From CAZADA01 sp964568975 (GTDB taxonomy: Bacteria > Pseudomonadota > Alphaproteobacteria > Caulobacterales > Maricaulaceae), in the NCBI GenBank assembly GCA_964568975.1, contig CAZMSO010000007.1:33231-97230 (forward strand): a stretch of DNA of 64,000 nt, in the 5' to 3' direction. The first letter of the stretch is position 1, and every line of letters starts with the position of its first letter. The notes under the pieces were generated by a model. That model worked only from the letters and a program-made list of their open reading frames with translations, had not been told where the DNA came from and made no database searches. Made by a program: the position numbers and the translations under genes. Positions 52,890 to 62,196 of the stretch are shown in pieces.

Positions 52890-55220
52890 ATGACTGATGC
52901 TACTAACGCCGCCGGCCCCCGCCTCACCGATCCCGCCGACGAAGCCGCCGCGCTTGACCACGGGCTCTCGGCTGAGGAATACGCGCTCATCGTCCAGCGG
53001 CTGAACCGTGCCCCCAATGTCGTGGAGCTCGGCGTGTTCTCGGTGATGTGGTCGGAGCATTGCAGCTACAAATCGAGCCGCCGCCATCTGAAAAAGCTCC
53101 CCACCGACGGTCCCCAGGTCGTTCAAGGGCCTGGCGAGAACGCCGGCGTCGTCGATATCGGCCGAGGGCCGAACGGCCAGCCGCAAGTGGCGATCTTCAA
53201 GATGGAGAGCCACAACCATCCAAGTTTCATCGAGCCTTTTCACGGCGCGGCCACGGGCGTGGGCGGCATTCTGCGCGACGTGTTCACCATGGGCGCGCGG
53301 CCGGTGGCGCTGATGAACGCGCTGCGCTTCGGCGATCCGAGCCACCCCAAGACCAAGAGCCTGGTGGCGGGCGTGGTCGCGGGCATTGGCGGCTACGGCA
53401 ATTGCGTGGGCGTGCCGACAGTCGGTGGCGAGACTAATTTCCACAAGGGCTATAACGGCAACATCCTCGTCAACGCGATGGCGGTGGGGATCGCGGACGC
53501 CGACAAGGTGTTTTACGCTCGCGGGGCCGCGCCCGGCCACCCCATCGTCTATGTGGGCGCAAAGACCGGCCGCGACGGCATCCATGGCGCGACGATGGCG
53601 AGCGCGGAGTTTGATGAGGCCTCGGAGGAAAAACGCCCGACCGTGCAGGTGGGCGATCCGTTCAAAGAAAAACTCCTGATCGAGGCGTGCCTGGAGCTGA
53701 TGGCCACCGACGCCATCGCCGCCATCCAGGACATGGGCGCGGCGGGCCTCACGTCATCTTCTGTGGAGATGGCGGAGAAGGGCGGGATCGGCGTGCGCCT
53801 TGATCTCGACCGCGTCCCCCAGCGCGAAACCGGCATGAGCGCGTATGACATCATGCTCTCAGAATCCCAAGAGCGGATGCTGATGATCCTCAAGCCCGGC
53901 CGCGAGGCCGAGGCCGAAGCGATCTTCCGCAAATGGGAGCTTGATGTCGCCGTCATCGGGGAAACGACAGAGGACACGCGTTTCGTGCTCCTCCACCACG
54001 GGGAGACCGTCTGCGACATCCCCGTCAGTCCGTTGGCGGATGATGCGCCGAACTATAATCGCCCATATGTCCGGCCGAAGCCTCCCGCCGACCTCGATCC
54101 CTCGACAATTCCAGCGCCTCAGGATTATGGCGCGGCGCTTCTGACGCTCATGGCGTCGCCCGACATCGCCTCCAAGCGTTGGATTTGGGAGCAGTATGAC
54201 CGCCACGTCATGGCCGACACGGTGGAGAGTTCTGAGTCCGGAGGAAACGCGGCGATCGTGCGCATCCATGGGACCAACAAGGCGCTCGCCATCACCACCG
54301 ATTGCACGCCCCGCTATTGCCTGGCGGACCCCTATGAAGGCGGCAAGCAGGCGGTGGCGGAGGCCTATCGCAATCTGTGCGCAGTGGGCGCGAAACCCTT
54401 GGCGATCACGGATTGCTTGAATTTCGGCGACCCGACCAATCGCGAAACCATGGGCCAGTTCGTCGGCTGCATCGAGGGCATGGCTGAGGCGTGCCGCGCC
54501 CTTGATCTGCCGGTCGTGTCGGGGAATGTGAGCCTTTACAACGCCACCGACGGTGTGGGCATTCCGCCGACGCCCGCCGTAGGCGCGGTGGGCCTGATTG
54601 AGGACATCACCAAGATCGGGCGCGTGGGCGGGGCCCAGGCGGGGGACATACTTTACCTCCTCAAAGGGGTGCGCGGCGCATGGCCCCTCGGCCAGTCGCT
54701 TTATCTGCGGGAAGTCCATGGCCTTGAGGGGGACCGCGCCGGCCCGCCGCCTCCGGTTGATCTTGAGGCGGAAAAGCGAGCCGGGGAGTGTGTTCGCGCG
54801 GTGATCGGCGAAGGATTAGTCAACGCCGTTCATGACGTGAGTGATGGCGGCGCGGCCGTGGCGGCGACGGAGCTACTGCTCGCCAGCAATGTCGGAATAT
54901 ACATGGACGAAATCCAAATCAGCTTCGACACCATGAAAGACGATAGCGACGAAGTCGAGTTCGATCGCGCCGACCATGCGGCGTTCGGGGAGTATAACGC
55001 AGCATACATTCTTTCGGTGTCCAAAGCGCCGCGTGAGGCGTTCTTGGACCGCATCAGCCAAACCGGTTTGCAGCTGATCGAGCTGGGGGGGCTGCACGGC
55101 GACCGCATCGTCGTCGAGGGCGGGTTTTCTGGTTTGTCCTACAGCCGGGTCAACCTTCCGCTCTCCACCCTGCGCGCGGCGCATGAGGGCTGGCTGCCGC
55201 GGCTGATGGCGACGGCGTAA
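52890..55220 (+). CDS. purL: FGAM synthase PurL (short form)
   Basis: The 776-residue product has FSVMWSEHCSYKSSR with the catalytic His, the ATP-binding GGYGNCVGVPTVGGE and DMGAAGLTSSSVEMA, and NAVHDVSDGGAAVA. It converts FGAR to FGAM with ATP and ammonia delivered by PurQ. It begins 83 bp from the divergent DUF1428 gene and so may have its own promoter. Confidence 0.97.
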   Translation: MTDATNAAGPRLTDPADEAAALDHGLSAEEYALIVQRLNRAPNVVELGVFSVMWSEHCSYKSSRRHLKKLPTDGPQVVQGPGENAGVVDIGRGPNGQPQVAIFKMESHNHPSFIEPFHGAATGVGGILRDVFTMGARPVALMNALRFGDPSHPKTKSLVAGVVAGIGGYGNCVGVPTVGGETNFHKGYNGNILVNAMAVGIADADKVFYARGAAPGHPIVYVGAKTGRDGIHGATMASAEFDEASEEKRPTVQVGDPFKEKLLIEACLELMATDAIAAIQDMGAAGLTSSSVEMAEKGGIGVRLDLDRVPQRETGMSAYDIMLSESQERMLMILKPGREAEAEAIFRKWELDVAVIGETTEDTRFVLLHHGETVCDIPVSPLADDAPNYNRPYVRPKPPADLDPSTIPAPQDYGAALLTLMASPDIASKRWIWEQYDRHVMADTVESSESGGNAAIVRIHGTNKALAITTDCTPRYCLADPYEGGKQAVAEAYRNLCAVGAKPLAITDCLNFGDPTNRETMGQFVGCIEGMAEACRALDLPVVSGNVSLYNATDGVGIPPTPAVGAVGLIEDITKIGRVGGAQAGDILYLLKGVRGAWPLGQSLYLREVHGLEGDRAGPPPPVDLEAEKRAGECVRAVIGEGLVNAVHDVSDGGAAVAATELLLASNVGIYMDEIQISFDTMKDDSDEVEFDRADHAAFGEYNAAYILSVSKAPREAFLDRISQTGLQLIELGGLHGDRIVVEGGFSGLSYSRVNLPLSTLRAAHEGWLPRLMATA

Positions 55221-55341
55221 CACGCGTGTCCGTCATCCTCGGTCACGCGGAGCCAGACCCGGGGATCCGCGGCGTGGACAATCATCTTCGACCCGCGGGG
55301 CGAGTCTGAGGGTGACGCGCGATGGTGGTCGCCTTCGGTGA

Positions 55342-55731
55342 CTAAGTCAGCGCAATCCACCCGTTGAGCCCCGCCCCCATAAGGAGCGCGGTGAACGTCG
55401 CGCCCGTCCCGATTTGGCGAAACATGAGCATGCCGCGCTCGGTGCTGAACGCCGCCGCGTGCAAAACGCGCCCGACCAGAAACGTCGCGCCCACGAGGTG
55501 AATCATCCACCCAGGGGCGGTGTTCAGCTCAAGGAGCAACACCAAGATCAGCGCCAGCGGCGTGTACTCGGCGAAATTGCCGTGCCCGCGCACGGCGCGC
55601 TCCAGCCGCCAGCCCTCCGGGTGCTCGGGCCGGCCATAACCGCCGCGGCGCGCCTCAACGACCCGCAGGCTCAGATACACAAACATGACGGACAGCACAG
55701 CGGCGTAAAGCGGTGTGTAAACCATGGACAT
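55342..55731 (-). CDS. MAPEG family membrane protein
   Basis: The 129-residue product has four hydrophobic helices and the MAPEG segments ERAVRGHGNFAEYTPLALIL and VGRVLHAAAF. Eukaryotic members metabolise eicosanoids and glutathione conjugates; the bacterial role is mostly unknown. GGGGGAGACGTC precedes ATG 55731. It is convergent to purL. Confidence 0.88.
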   Translation of the reverse strand: MSMVYTPLYAAVLSVMFVYLSLRVVEARRGGYGRPEHPEGWRLERAVRGHGNFAEYTPLALILVLLLELNTAPGWMIHLVGATFLVGRVLHAAAFSTERGMLMFRQIGTGATFTALLMGAGLNGWIALT

Positions 55732-55830
55732 GACGTCTCCCCCTTCGTGACGCAGCGTACGCAGCCTGCGCCAGGGTGGATGTCATAGGCGCCGCGCACG
55801 CGCGCGCACTCACGGCCGTTGGCGGGGGCC

Positions 55831-56007
55831 TCAGCTCGCGCGCCGCCGCACCACGCGGGCGAACGCGGCGAGCGACCATGAGGCCGCGGCGCGCGGTTCG
55901 CGATCGCGAAGGGGCGCGCTGCGCCCATCAAAGGCTGCATCCATGCCGCCAGGGGCGTAGCCGGCGGCGCGGGCCGCGCGGGTCAGGTGCTCAGGGGTGG
56001 CGATCAT
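55831..56007 (-). CDS. Small 58-residue protein of unknown function
   Basis: A frame starts with ATG 56007 and ends with TGA at 55831-55833. GGAGG with six-base spacing precedes the ATG, making the start convincing. The product begins MIATPEHLTRAARAAGYAP and ends SWSLAAFARVVRRRAS, with a basic tail. No family is recognised. It lies between MAPEG and radC on the same strand as both. Confidence 0.5.
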   Translation of the reverse strand: MIATPEHLTRAARAAGYAPGGMDAAFDGRSAPLRDREPRAAASWSLAAFARVVRRRAS

Positions 56008-56140
56008 GGGCGTCCTCCGTCAGGGCGATCGCGCGTCAGCCCGATCGCTCAGGAAGCACACAAGACCCGCAATTCCTTACCGAAGGTTATTGACGCACCG
56101 GATTTCGGCGATGCGACCGATCGCGCCGCGGCGCGCGGCG

Positions 56141-56827
56141 TCACAAAAGCTGCAAGTCGCGGAAGCTCGCCGTCAGTTCGCGCCCGATGATCAAATGATC
56201 ATGGACGACGATGTCCATCGCCTTCGCGGCTTCCACGATCTCGCGGGTCATGGCGATGTCCGCGCGCGATGGGGTGGGATCGCCGGAGGGGTGGTTGTGG
56301 GCGAGGATAAGCGCGGTGGCGCTGAGCTCCAGGGCGCGCGCGACCACCTCGCGCACATAAACCGGCGCATGATCGACGGTGCCGCGACCCAGCACTTCAT
56401 CGGCGATGAGGCGGTTCTTCCGATCGAGAAAAAGCACGCGAAACTGTTCACGCGTTTCGTCCGCCATGGCGGCCCGGCAATGGGCGACGACGGCGTTCAT
56501 GTTGCTGAGAATGGGCTGGCCCATCACGCGTTCGCGGGCGACGCGGCGTGCGGCGGCTTGGATCAGCTTGAGGTCCGTCGCCGTTGCGTTCGAGACGCCG
56601 GGCGTCTCTACGAGCCGGTCAATGGGCGCAGCAATCGCCTCCGCGAAACCGCCGAAGCGCGTGATCAACTCTTTCGCGATCGGTTTGACGTCGCGCCGCG
56701 GAATGGTGCGGAACAGCACAAGCTCAAGAAGTTCATAATCCGCAAGAGCGTCTTCGCCGGCGGTGCGAAAGCGCCCGCGCAGACGCTCGCGATGGCCGTG
56801 ATAATGGGGCTCGTTCTTGGCGGCCAT
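56141..56827 (-). CDS. radC: RadC family (JAB/MPN) protein
   Basis: The 228-residue product has an N-terminal UPF0758 region (YELLELVLFRTIPRRDVKP), a helix-hairpin-helix TPGVSNATATDLKLIQ, and the JAB metal motif LAHNHPSGDPTPSRAD. The molecular role of RadC is unsettled; the JAB domain suggests a metallopeptidase. It lies 75 bp downstream of map on the same strand. Confidence 0.94.
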   Translation of the reverse strand: MAAKNEPHYHGHRERLRGRFRTAGEDALADYELLELVLFRTIPRRDVKPIAKELITRFGGFAEAIAAPIDRLVETPGVSNATATDLKLIQAAARRVARERVMGQPILSNMNAVVAHCRAAMADETREQFRVLFLDRKNRLIADEVLGRGTVDHAPVYVREVVARALELSATALILAHNHPSGDPTPSRADIAMTREIVEAAKAMDIVVHDHLIIGRELTASFRDLQLL

Positions 56828-56902
56828 GACCGCTCCCCCCGCTTCGCGCGCGTCGACCCGGCGCGGCGCCGCCGATCCGCGGCGCGTGCGCGGCGCGCCG
56901 CG

Positions 56903-57727
56903 CTAGCTCGCAGCGCCGCCCGGTTTGTGCAGCCCAGCCGGCGACAGCGTGAAAATCTCCACGCCATCGGCCGTCACGCCCACGGAATGCTCATACTGCG
57001 CTGACAACGACCGGTCGCGGGTGACGGCCGTCCACCCATCGCTGAGGATTTTGGTTTCGTGGCGCCCGGCGTTGATCATCGGCTCCACAGTGAAAAACAT
57101 GCCCTCGCGCAGTTCGACGCCGGAGCCGCGCGGGCCGAGATGCACGACATTGGGCGCGTCGTGGAACACCCGGCCGACGCCATGGCCGCAAAAATCCTCA
57201 ACCACCGAAAAGCGCGCCCCATGGGCGACGTCTTCAATGGCTGCGCCGATGTCGCCCAGATGAGCGCCAGGCCGGATCTCCGCGATGCCGGCCATCATGG
57301 CCTCATAGGTGGTGTCGATCAGGCGCTGGGCGACGCGTTTCACCACGCCGATGGGAAACATCCGGCTGGTGTCGCCATGCCAGCCGTCGACGATCAGCGT
57401 CACGTCAATGTTGACGATGTCGCCGTCGCGCAAGGGCTTCTCATCGGGGATGCCGTGGCAGACGACACGGTTAATCGAGGTGCAAATCGTGTGGCCATAG
57501 CCGCGATAAAACAGACACGCCGGCTCCGCCCCATGATCGAACGCAAACTCCCGCGCCATATCGTCGAGGGCTTTGGTGGTCACGCCCGGGCGCGCTTGGG
57601 GCGCGAGCATGTCCAGGCACGCCGCCGCCAGCTGGCCGGCGCGGCGCATGCCCTCAAAATCCTCCGCCGTATGAATTTTGATCGTGCGTTGATCGCGCGG
57701 CCGCGCCGCGACTTCGGCCAAGTTCAT
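56903..57727 (-). CDS. map: Methionine aminopeptidase type I
   Basis: The 274-residue enzyme removes N-terminal methionine. Metal ligands are visible as D and D in VNIDVTLIVDGWHGDTSRMF, H in CGHGVGRVFH, E in FTVEPMI, and E in QYEHSVGV. The GHTICTSINRVVCHGIP segment completes the site. It lies between sfsA (upstream) and radC (downstream) on the minus strand. Confidence 0.96.
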   Translation of the reverse strand: MNLAEVAARPRDQRTIKIHTAEDFEGMRRAGQLAAACLDMLAPQARPGVTTKALDDMAREFAFDHGAEPACLFYRGYGHTICTSINRVVCHGIPDEKPLRDGDIVNIDVTLIVDGWHGDTSRMFPIGVVKRVAQRLIDTTYEAMMAGIAEIRPGAHLGDIGAAIEDVAHGARFSVVEDFCGHGVGRVFHDAPNVVHLGPRGSGVELREGMFFTVEPMINAGRHETKILSDGWTAVTRDRSLSAQYEHSVGVTADGVEIFTLSPAGLHKPGGAAS

Positions 57728-57850
57728 GAAACACCTAACTCACATCACGCGGCTCAAACTGAGCCCTTACTCGGCCAGCCGTCAATCGAGAGCTGGGGTG
57801 GCGGCGCGCGTCCCGCAATGGGGTAAGACGCCCAGCGCGCGTTTGATCCG

Positions 57851-58573
57851 TCAGCGCGACCCGTTCGCCGCCGGCTCGACGGGAATGCGTCGGGTGATCT
57901 CGATCCCGTGCGGGCTCACCGCGCACGCATAAGCGAGGGGCTCCACCCCCGCTGCGACCGCCTCTTCAAAAGCCGCCGCATAGCCGGGGTCAAGGTCGGC
58001 GGCCAACGCCACAGACGCACAATCTGTGCGCTGGACGATGAACAGCTGGACCGCACGCGCGCCCTGGCGCGCCATGGCCGCCAGCTCCTGCAAATGCTTC
58101 GCGCCGCGGGTCGTCACGCAATCTGGGAACTCCGCAAGGGCGGCGGTGCGGCGCAAATGCACGTTCTTCACTTCGACATAAGCGGGCGGACGGGCGTCGT
58201 CCTGCAGCACGAAGTCGATGCGGCTCGCCGCGCCATAGCGCACTTCCCGGCGGCGGCGCGCGTAGCCGCGAAGCTCAGCGATGGCGTCGCCGGCCAACGC
58301 CTCCTCCACCAGGCGATTGGGCGTTTGAGTGTTGACGCCGACGCAGGCGCCGTCCGCCTCCACGATCTCCAACGTCCAGCGCAGCTTACGCTTTGGGTTC
58401 GCCGCAGGAGACGCCCAGCAGCGCGCGCCCGCCGGCGCTACGCCCATCATCGCCCCGGGATTAGGGCAATGGACGGTGACCGGCCCAGCCGCGCCATCCA
58501 GGCGCACGTCCGCTAAAAAGCGCTGATAACGCCGCAGCAAGACGCCTTCGGTGAGCGGTGGGTCGAAGATCAC
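57851..58573 (-). CDS. sfsA: SfsA family protein
   Basis: The 240-residue product has PPLTEGVLLRRYQRFLADV at its start, VTVHCPNPGAMMGV, VGVNTQTPNRLV, and the nuclease-like VEVKNVHLRR. SfsA was named sugar fermentation stimulator and is now seen as a likely DNA-binding nuclease relative. GTG 58573 is chosen since the family match begins there, although an ORF continues upstream without a match. Confidence 0.92.
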   Translation of the reverse strand: MIFDPPLTEGVLLRRYQRFLADVRLDGAAGPVTVHCPNPGAMMGVAPAGARCWASPAANPKRKLRWTLEIVEADGACVGVNTQTPNRLVEEALAGDAIAELRGYARRRREVRYGAASRIDFVLQDDARPPAYVEVKNVHLRRTAALAEFPDCVTTRGAKHLQELAAMARQGARAVQLFIVQRTDCASVALAADLDPGYAAAFEEAVAAGVEPLAYACAVSPHGIEITRRIPVEPAANGSR

Positions 58574-58705
58574 AGGCGCGGCGGGCTCCGTGGGTCGGCG
58601 GCCGGGTCGGAGCGCGCTGTGTGGCGCAGATGAGGCGAAATGTGCAGGGGGTGGTGTGGCGCGTTGGGCGGTCTTCCCTGCGCGGCCGGCTTTGAAGGAC
58701 GACAG

Positions 58706-59485
58706 ATGATGGCGCACGCGCGCGAGGTCACTGCAGCGGTTCTTTTGATCGGCGACGAGCTTCTGTCGGGGCGCACGCAAGACGCCAATCTGCAGGCGAT
58801 TGCGCGCTTCTTAAACCCCCTCGGCGTCAATGTCGTTGAGGCGCGGGTGGTGAGCGACGACCAGGCCGCCATTGTCGAGGCGCTGAACGCCCTGCGCGCG
58901 CGCGCCGATTACGTGTTCACCACCGGCGGCATCGGCCCGACCCATGACGACATCACAGCCGAGGCGGTCGCGGCCGCCTTCGGCGTCGCATGCCATGAAC
59001 ATCCCGACGCGCTGGCGGCGCTTGAGGCCCATTACCGCGATCGTCCCGAGACGCTCACGCCCGCACGCCGGCGCATGGCGCGCGCGCCTGTGGGCGCGGT
59101 GCTCGTGGACAACCCCACCTCCGGCGCGCCGGGGTTTCAGATCGACAATGTGTTCATCCTGGCGGGCGTGCCCGCGATTATGCGCGCCATGCTCGCCGGG
59201 GTCGCGCAGCGCCTTGAGGGCGGGGCGGTGACGTTGAGCTGCACCATCCAAGCCGCGGGCCTGCGCGAAGGCGATGTCGGCGACGCGCTCAGCGCGCTTC
59301 AGGACGCTCATTCGGACGTGGCCGTGGGCAGCTATCCTTATTACCGCGCCACAGCGGATTTCGGGGTTCAGCTGGTGGCGCGCGGCCGCGACGCCGCGGC
59401 GCTGGAAGCCGTCGCTGCGGCGTTAGAGGCGCTTGTGCGGTCCTGCGGCATTGAGCCTGAGCGCGTTGCCGAATCCGTATCGTAG
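58706..59485 (+). CDS. CinA-like molybdopterin-binding protein (short form)
   Basis: The 259-residue product has AAVLLIGDELLSGRTQDANL and YVFTTGGIGPTHDDITAEAV, the MoCF_biosynth fold of CinA/CapZ. The C-terminal PncC (NMN amidohydrolase) domain of full CinA is absent, and this short form is common in alphaproteobacteria. It may hydrolyse nucleotide derivatives. GAAGGA with six-base spacing supports ATG 58706. It is divergent from sfsA. Confidence 0.9.
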   Translation: MMAHAREVTAAVLLIGDELLSGRTQDANLQAIARFLNPLGVNVVEARVVSDDQAAIVEALNALRARADYVFTTGGIGPTHDDITAEAVAAAFGVACHEHPDALAALEAHYRDRPETLTPARRRMARAPVGAVLVDNPTSGAPGFQIDNVFILAGVPAIMRAMLAGVAQRLEGGAVTLSCTIQAAGLREGDVGDALSALQDAHSDVAVGSYPYYRATADFGVQLVARGRDAAALEAVAAALEALVRSCGIEPERVAESVS

Positions 59486-59656
59486 GTGCGGCGAAAGGCC
59501 GCACGTGCGTGCGACGGCGTCGGCGGCGCATCAGATCAACCTTGACGCGCAGACGACATGAAATTGTGGTAAGCCCCAAAAGCGTCGCAGAACCGCCCGC
59601 CGGCTGACGGTTTGGCCGGCGACGGTCTTCAATCAAACGCGTGTTGAGACGATCCG

Positions 59657-59839
59657 ATGGTGAAGCCCAAGCAGTGCTTTGTGTGCGCCAGCACCAGCGC
59701 CGCGTTCGCGGCGGCGGTCATTTTGGCGCAAGCCGGCTTCGGTGCGCCGGCGGCGACGAAAGGCTCGCCCAGCCGGGGGCCGGAGGAGATCCGCATTGTC
59801 GAAGCGCGCAAGGATGAAGACCTGCGAAAGGATGAATAA
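59657..59839 (+). CDS. Small predicted exported protein upstream of the VWA gene
   Basis: The 60-residue product has a basic start (MVKPKQ), a hydrophobic core (AFAAAVILAQAGFGA) that could be a signal peptide, and an acidic, charged tail. Its stop overlaps the next start (TAATG), so the two genes are coupled. No family was recognised. Confidence 0.5.
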   Translation: MVKPKQCFVCASTSAAFAAAVILAQAGFGAPAATKGSPSRGPEEIRIVEARKDEDLRKDE

Positions 59840-61623
59840 TGCCGGCGCGCCTCTGGACGACGATGGCTGTGTGCTCTGGGCTCACAGTGATGACGCTCAC
59901 CGCCTGCGGACGCGCGCCTGAAGAACCGGACGAGCCGGAAACGGCTGACGCTGGCGAAGAGCTCCCAGAGATGGACAGCGCCGCGGGCGAAAGCAGTCCC
60001 GCTCTTGAGACGACCGACCCCACGCGCAGGGCGCGAGACGTCGGTCTGATGGATGTCGCCGCGGCGCCGCCGCCCCGGCCCGCGGGTCAAAGGCTGGGCG
60101 TCGGCGGGCTCGACCGTCCGGATCTTGGCCGCCCGGATCTGGGCCGCCTGGATCTGGGCCGCCCGGACCTCGACCGCGAGCGTTTTCCCGACGCCGCTCC
60201 CAATCCCGTCAAGCTCGTCACGGAAGACGCGGTCTCCACCTTCTCCGTGGACGTCGACACCGCCTCCTACGCCTTCATCCGCGCCAACCTCCATGACGGC
60301 GTCTTGCCCGCCCGCGACGCCGTGCGCGTGGAGGAAGTGGTCAATTACTTCGACTACGATTATCCGCTTCCGGAGCAACGCGACGCGCCCTTCGCCGTCT
60401 CCGCAAGCGTGGTCCCCAGCCCCTGGGCCGCGGAGCGCCAGCTTCTCCATATCGGGCTGAAGGGGTTTGACCTCGAGCCGCAAGAGCGTCCGCGCGCGAA
60501 CCTCGTGTTCTTGTTGGATGTCTCCGGCTCCATGGGCGAGCCGAATAAGCTGCCGCTTTTGAAACGCTCCCTCGCGCTGCTGGTGGAGGAGCTTGAGCCT
60601 GAGGACACCATCGCCATCGCGGTCTACGCCGGCGCCGCGGGGACGGTGTTGGAGCCCACCCCGGCGGCCCAGAAGAGTAAGATCCGTGCGGCGCTGGAGC
60701 AGTTGAACGCGGGCGGCTCCACCGCCGGCGGCGAGGGCTTGCGCTTGGCGTACGCGCTGGCGGAGCAAAACGCCGACGCGGACGCGTTGAACCGGGTGAT
60801 CCTCGCCACGGATGGTGATTTCAATGTCGGCGTGACGTCTGACGAGCGCTTGGAGGACTTCGTCGCGCGCAAGCGCGAAAGCGGCGTGTATCTCTCTGTC
60901 CTTGGCTTCGGGCGCGGCAATTACAATGACCGCCTGATGCAGACCATCGCCCAGGCCGGCAACGGTCAGGCCGCCTATATCGACACGCTGAACGAGGCGC
61001 GCAAAGCCCTGGTCGATGATCTCGACGGCGCGCTCTTTCCCATCGCCCAGGACGTGAAGATCCAGGTGGAGTTCAACCCCGCCCGCGTCGCGGAGTATCG
61101 CCTGATCGGTTATGAAACGCGGCTGTTGAACCGCGAGGATTTCAACAATGACGCCGTGGATGCCGGTGAGATCGGCGCCGGTCATGAAGTCACAGCGATC
61201 TATGAGATCGCCGCGCCGGGAAGCGCCGGCCGCTTGATTGATGAGAGCCGGTATGGCGACGCGCTGGCGACGGATGGCGGGGCCTCGGAGGAGATCGCCT
61301 TTCTGCGTCTACGCTACAAACTGCCGGGCGCGGACGACAGTATGCTGATCGAGCGTCCGATCACGGACGCTGATGCGACGGCCTCCCTCGACGCCGCGCC
61401 CGCGCCCACGCGCTTTGCCGTGGCCGCCGCGGCCTTCGCGCAGCTGTTGCGCAAGGAGCCTTATCTCGGCGCTTACAGTTATGGCGACGTGCTCGCCTTG
61501 GCTCAAAGCGCCCGCGGCGAGGATCCCTTCGGCTATCGCGCGGAGTTTGTGCAGCTGGTGCGCGCGGCGGAAGGCGCCGCCGCGCTTCCAACCCTTGAGC
61601 GTCCTGACGGCGTTGGCGAGTAG
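59839..61623 (+). CDS. von Willebrand factor A lipoprotein (YfbK-like)
   Basis: The 594-residue product has a lipoprotein signal ending LTAC (C23), a disordered acidic region, a 5-residue repeat region, then a VWFA N-terminal domain (FSVDVDTASYAFIRANL). The MIDAS motif is LLDVSGSMGEPNK with supporting acidic residues in ATDGDF. A C-terminal DUF3520-like domain follows (EVTAIYEI, EPYLGAYSYGDVLALAQSA). Such proteins are common in envelope or metal-dependent protein interaction. Convergent with leuD, only 3 bp apart. Confidence 0.9.
   Translation: MPARLWTTMAVCSGLTVMTLTACGRAPEEPDEPETADAGEELPEMDSAAGESSPALETTDPTRRARDVGLMDVAAAPPPRPAGQRLGVGGLDRPDLGRPDLGRLDLGRPDLDRERFPDAAPNPVKLVTEDAVSTFSVDVDTASYAFIRANLHDGVLPARDAVRVEEVVNYFDYDYPLPEQRDAPFAVSASVVPSPWAAERQLLHIGLKGFDLEPQERPRANLVFLLDVSGSMGEPNKLPLLKRSLALLVEELEPEDTIAIAVYAGAAGTVLEPTPAAQKSKIRAALEQLNAGGSTAGGEGLRLAYALAEQNADADALNRVILATDGDFNVGVTSDERLEDFVARKRESGVYLSVLGFGRGNYNDRLMQTIAQAGNGQAAYIDTLNEARKALVDDLDGALFPIAQDVKIQVEFNPARVAEYRLIGYETRLLNREDFNNDAVDAGEIGAGHEVTAIYEIAAPGSAGRLIDESRYGDALATDGGASEEIAFLRLRYKLPGADDSMLIERPITDADATASLDAAPAPTRFAVAAAAFAQLLRKEPYLGAYSYGDVLALAQSARGEDPFGYRAEFVQLVRAAEGAAALPTLERPDGVGE
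60118..60177 (+). repeat. Four 15-bp repeats coding for a 5-residue repeat
   Basis: Four tandem units of 15 bp encode PDLGR, PDLGR, LDLGR and PDLDR. They lie in the disordered linker of the VWA lipoprotein, just before the folded domain, and may vary in number between strains. Confidence 0.8.
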
Positions 61624-61626
61624 GCG

Positions 61627-62196
61627 CTAAGCGTCGTCCGTGGCGGCTTCGAACGCCGCGATGGCGCTGTCCTGCGCGAGGATGAAACCCAGCTGGTCCA
61701 CGCCGTCGATCAAGCAACGGCGCGCAAACGGATCGACGGTGAAGGGCCGTGGCGGCTCATTGCCGACAATGAGCGTTTGGGCTTTGAGATTTATGGTCAC
61801 GGGCATGCCCGGCGTCGCCATGAGTTGGCGGTGCAGATCAGCGTCGATTTCAAGCGCGACCAGGCCGTTCTTCAGCGCGTTGGCTTTGAAGATGTCCGCC
61901 AGTTTGGAGCTCAACACCGCCCGGAAACCGAAGTCATAAAGCGCCCAAGGCGCGTGCTCGCGCGAACTGCCGCAGCCGAAATTGGCGCCGGCGACGAGGA
62001 TTTCGTGCTCCGGCGCATCCGGCGCGTTAAGCGGGTGGGCGGGATCAGCGGCCCGGGCGTCGGCAAAGCAGCCCGCGCCCAGGCCCGCGCGCTCCGTCGT
62101 GGTGAGAAAGCGCGCCGGAATGATCTGGTCGGTGTCGATGTTGGGCTCCTTCAGCACGAGCGTGCGGGAGGAGAGAATAGCGCGTGGTTCTGTCAT
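61627..62196 (-). CDS. leuD: 3-isopropylmalate dehydratase small subunit
   Basis: LeuD pairs with LeuC to isomerise 2- to 3-isopropylmalate in leucine synthesis. The 189-residue product has NIDTDQIIPARFL, LVAGANFGCGSSREHAPWAL and INLKAQTL. ATG 62196 overlaps the end of the VOC gene (ATGA). It converges with the VWA gene. Confidence 0.96.
   Translation of the reverse strand: MTEPRAILSSRTLVLKEPNIDTDQIIPARFLTTTERAGLGAGCFADARAADPAHPLNAPDAPEHEILVAGANFGCGSSREHAPWALYDFGFRAVLSSKLADIFKANALKNGLVALEIDADLHRQLMATPGMPVTINLKAQTLIVGNEPPRPFTVDPFARRCLIDGVDQLGFILAQDSAIAAFEAATDDA

Noticed and set aside
59629..61185. A 518-residue minus-strand open frame antisense to the VWA lipoprotein.
   Set aside because: Low-complexity, His/Arg-rich translation with no start signal, and the plus strand has a lipobox and MIDAS motif.
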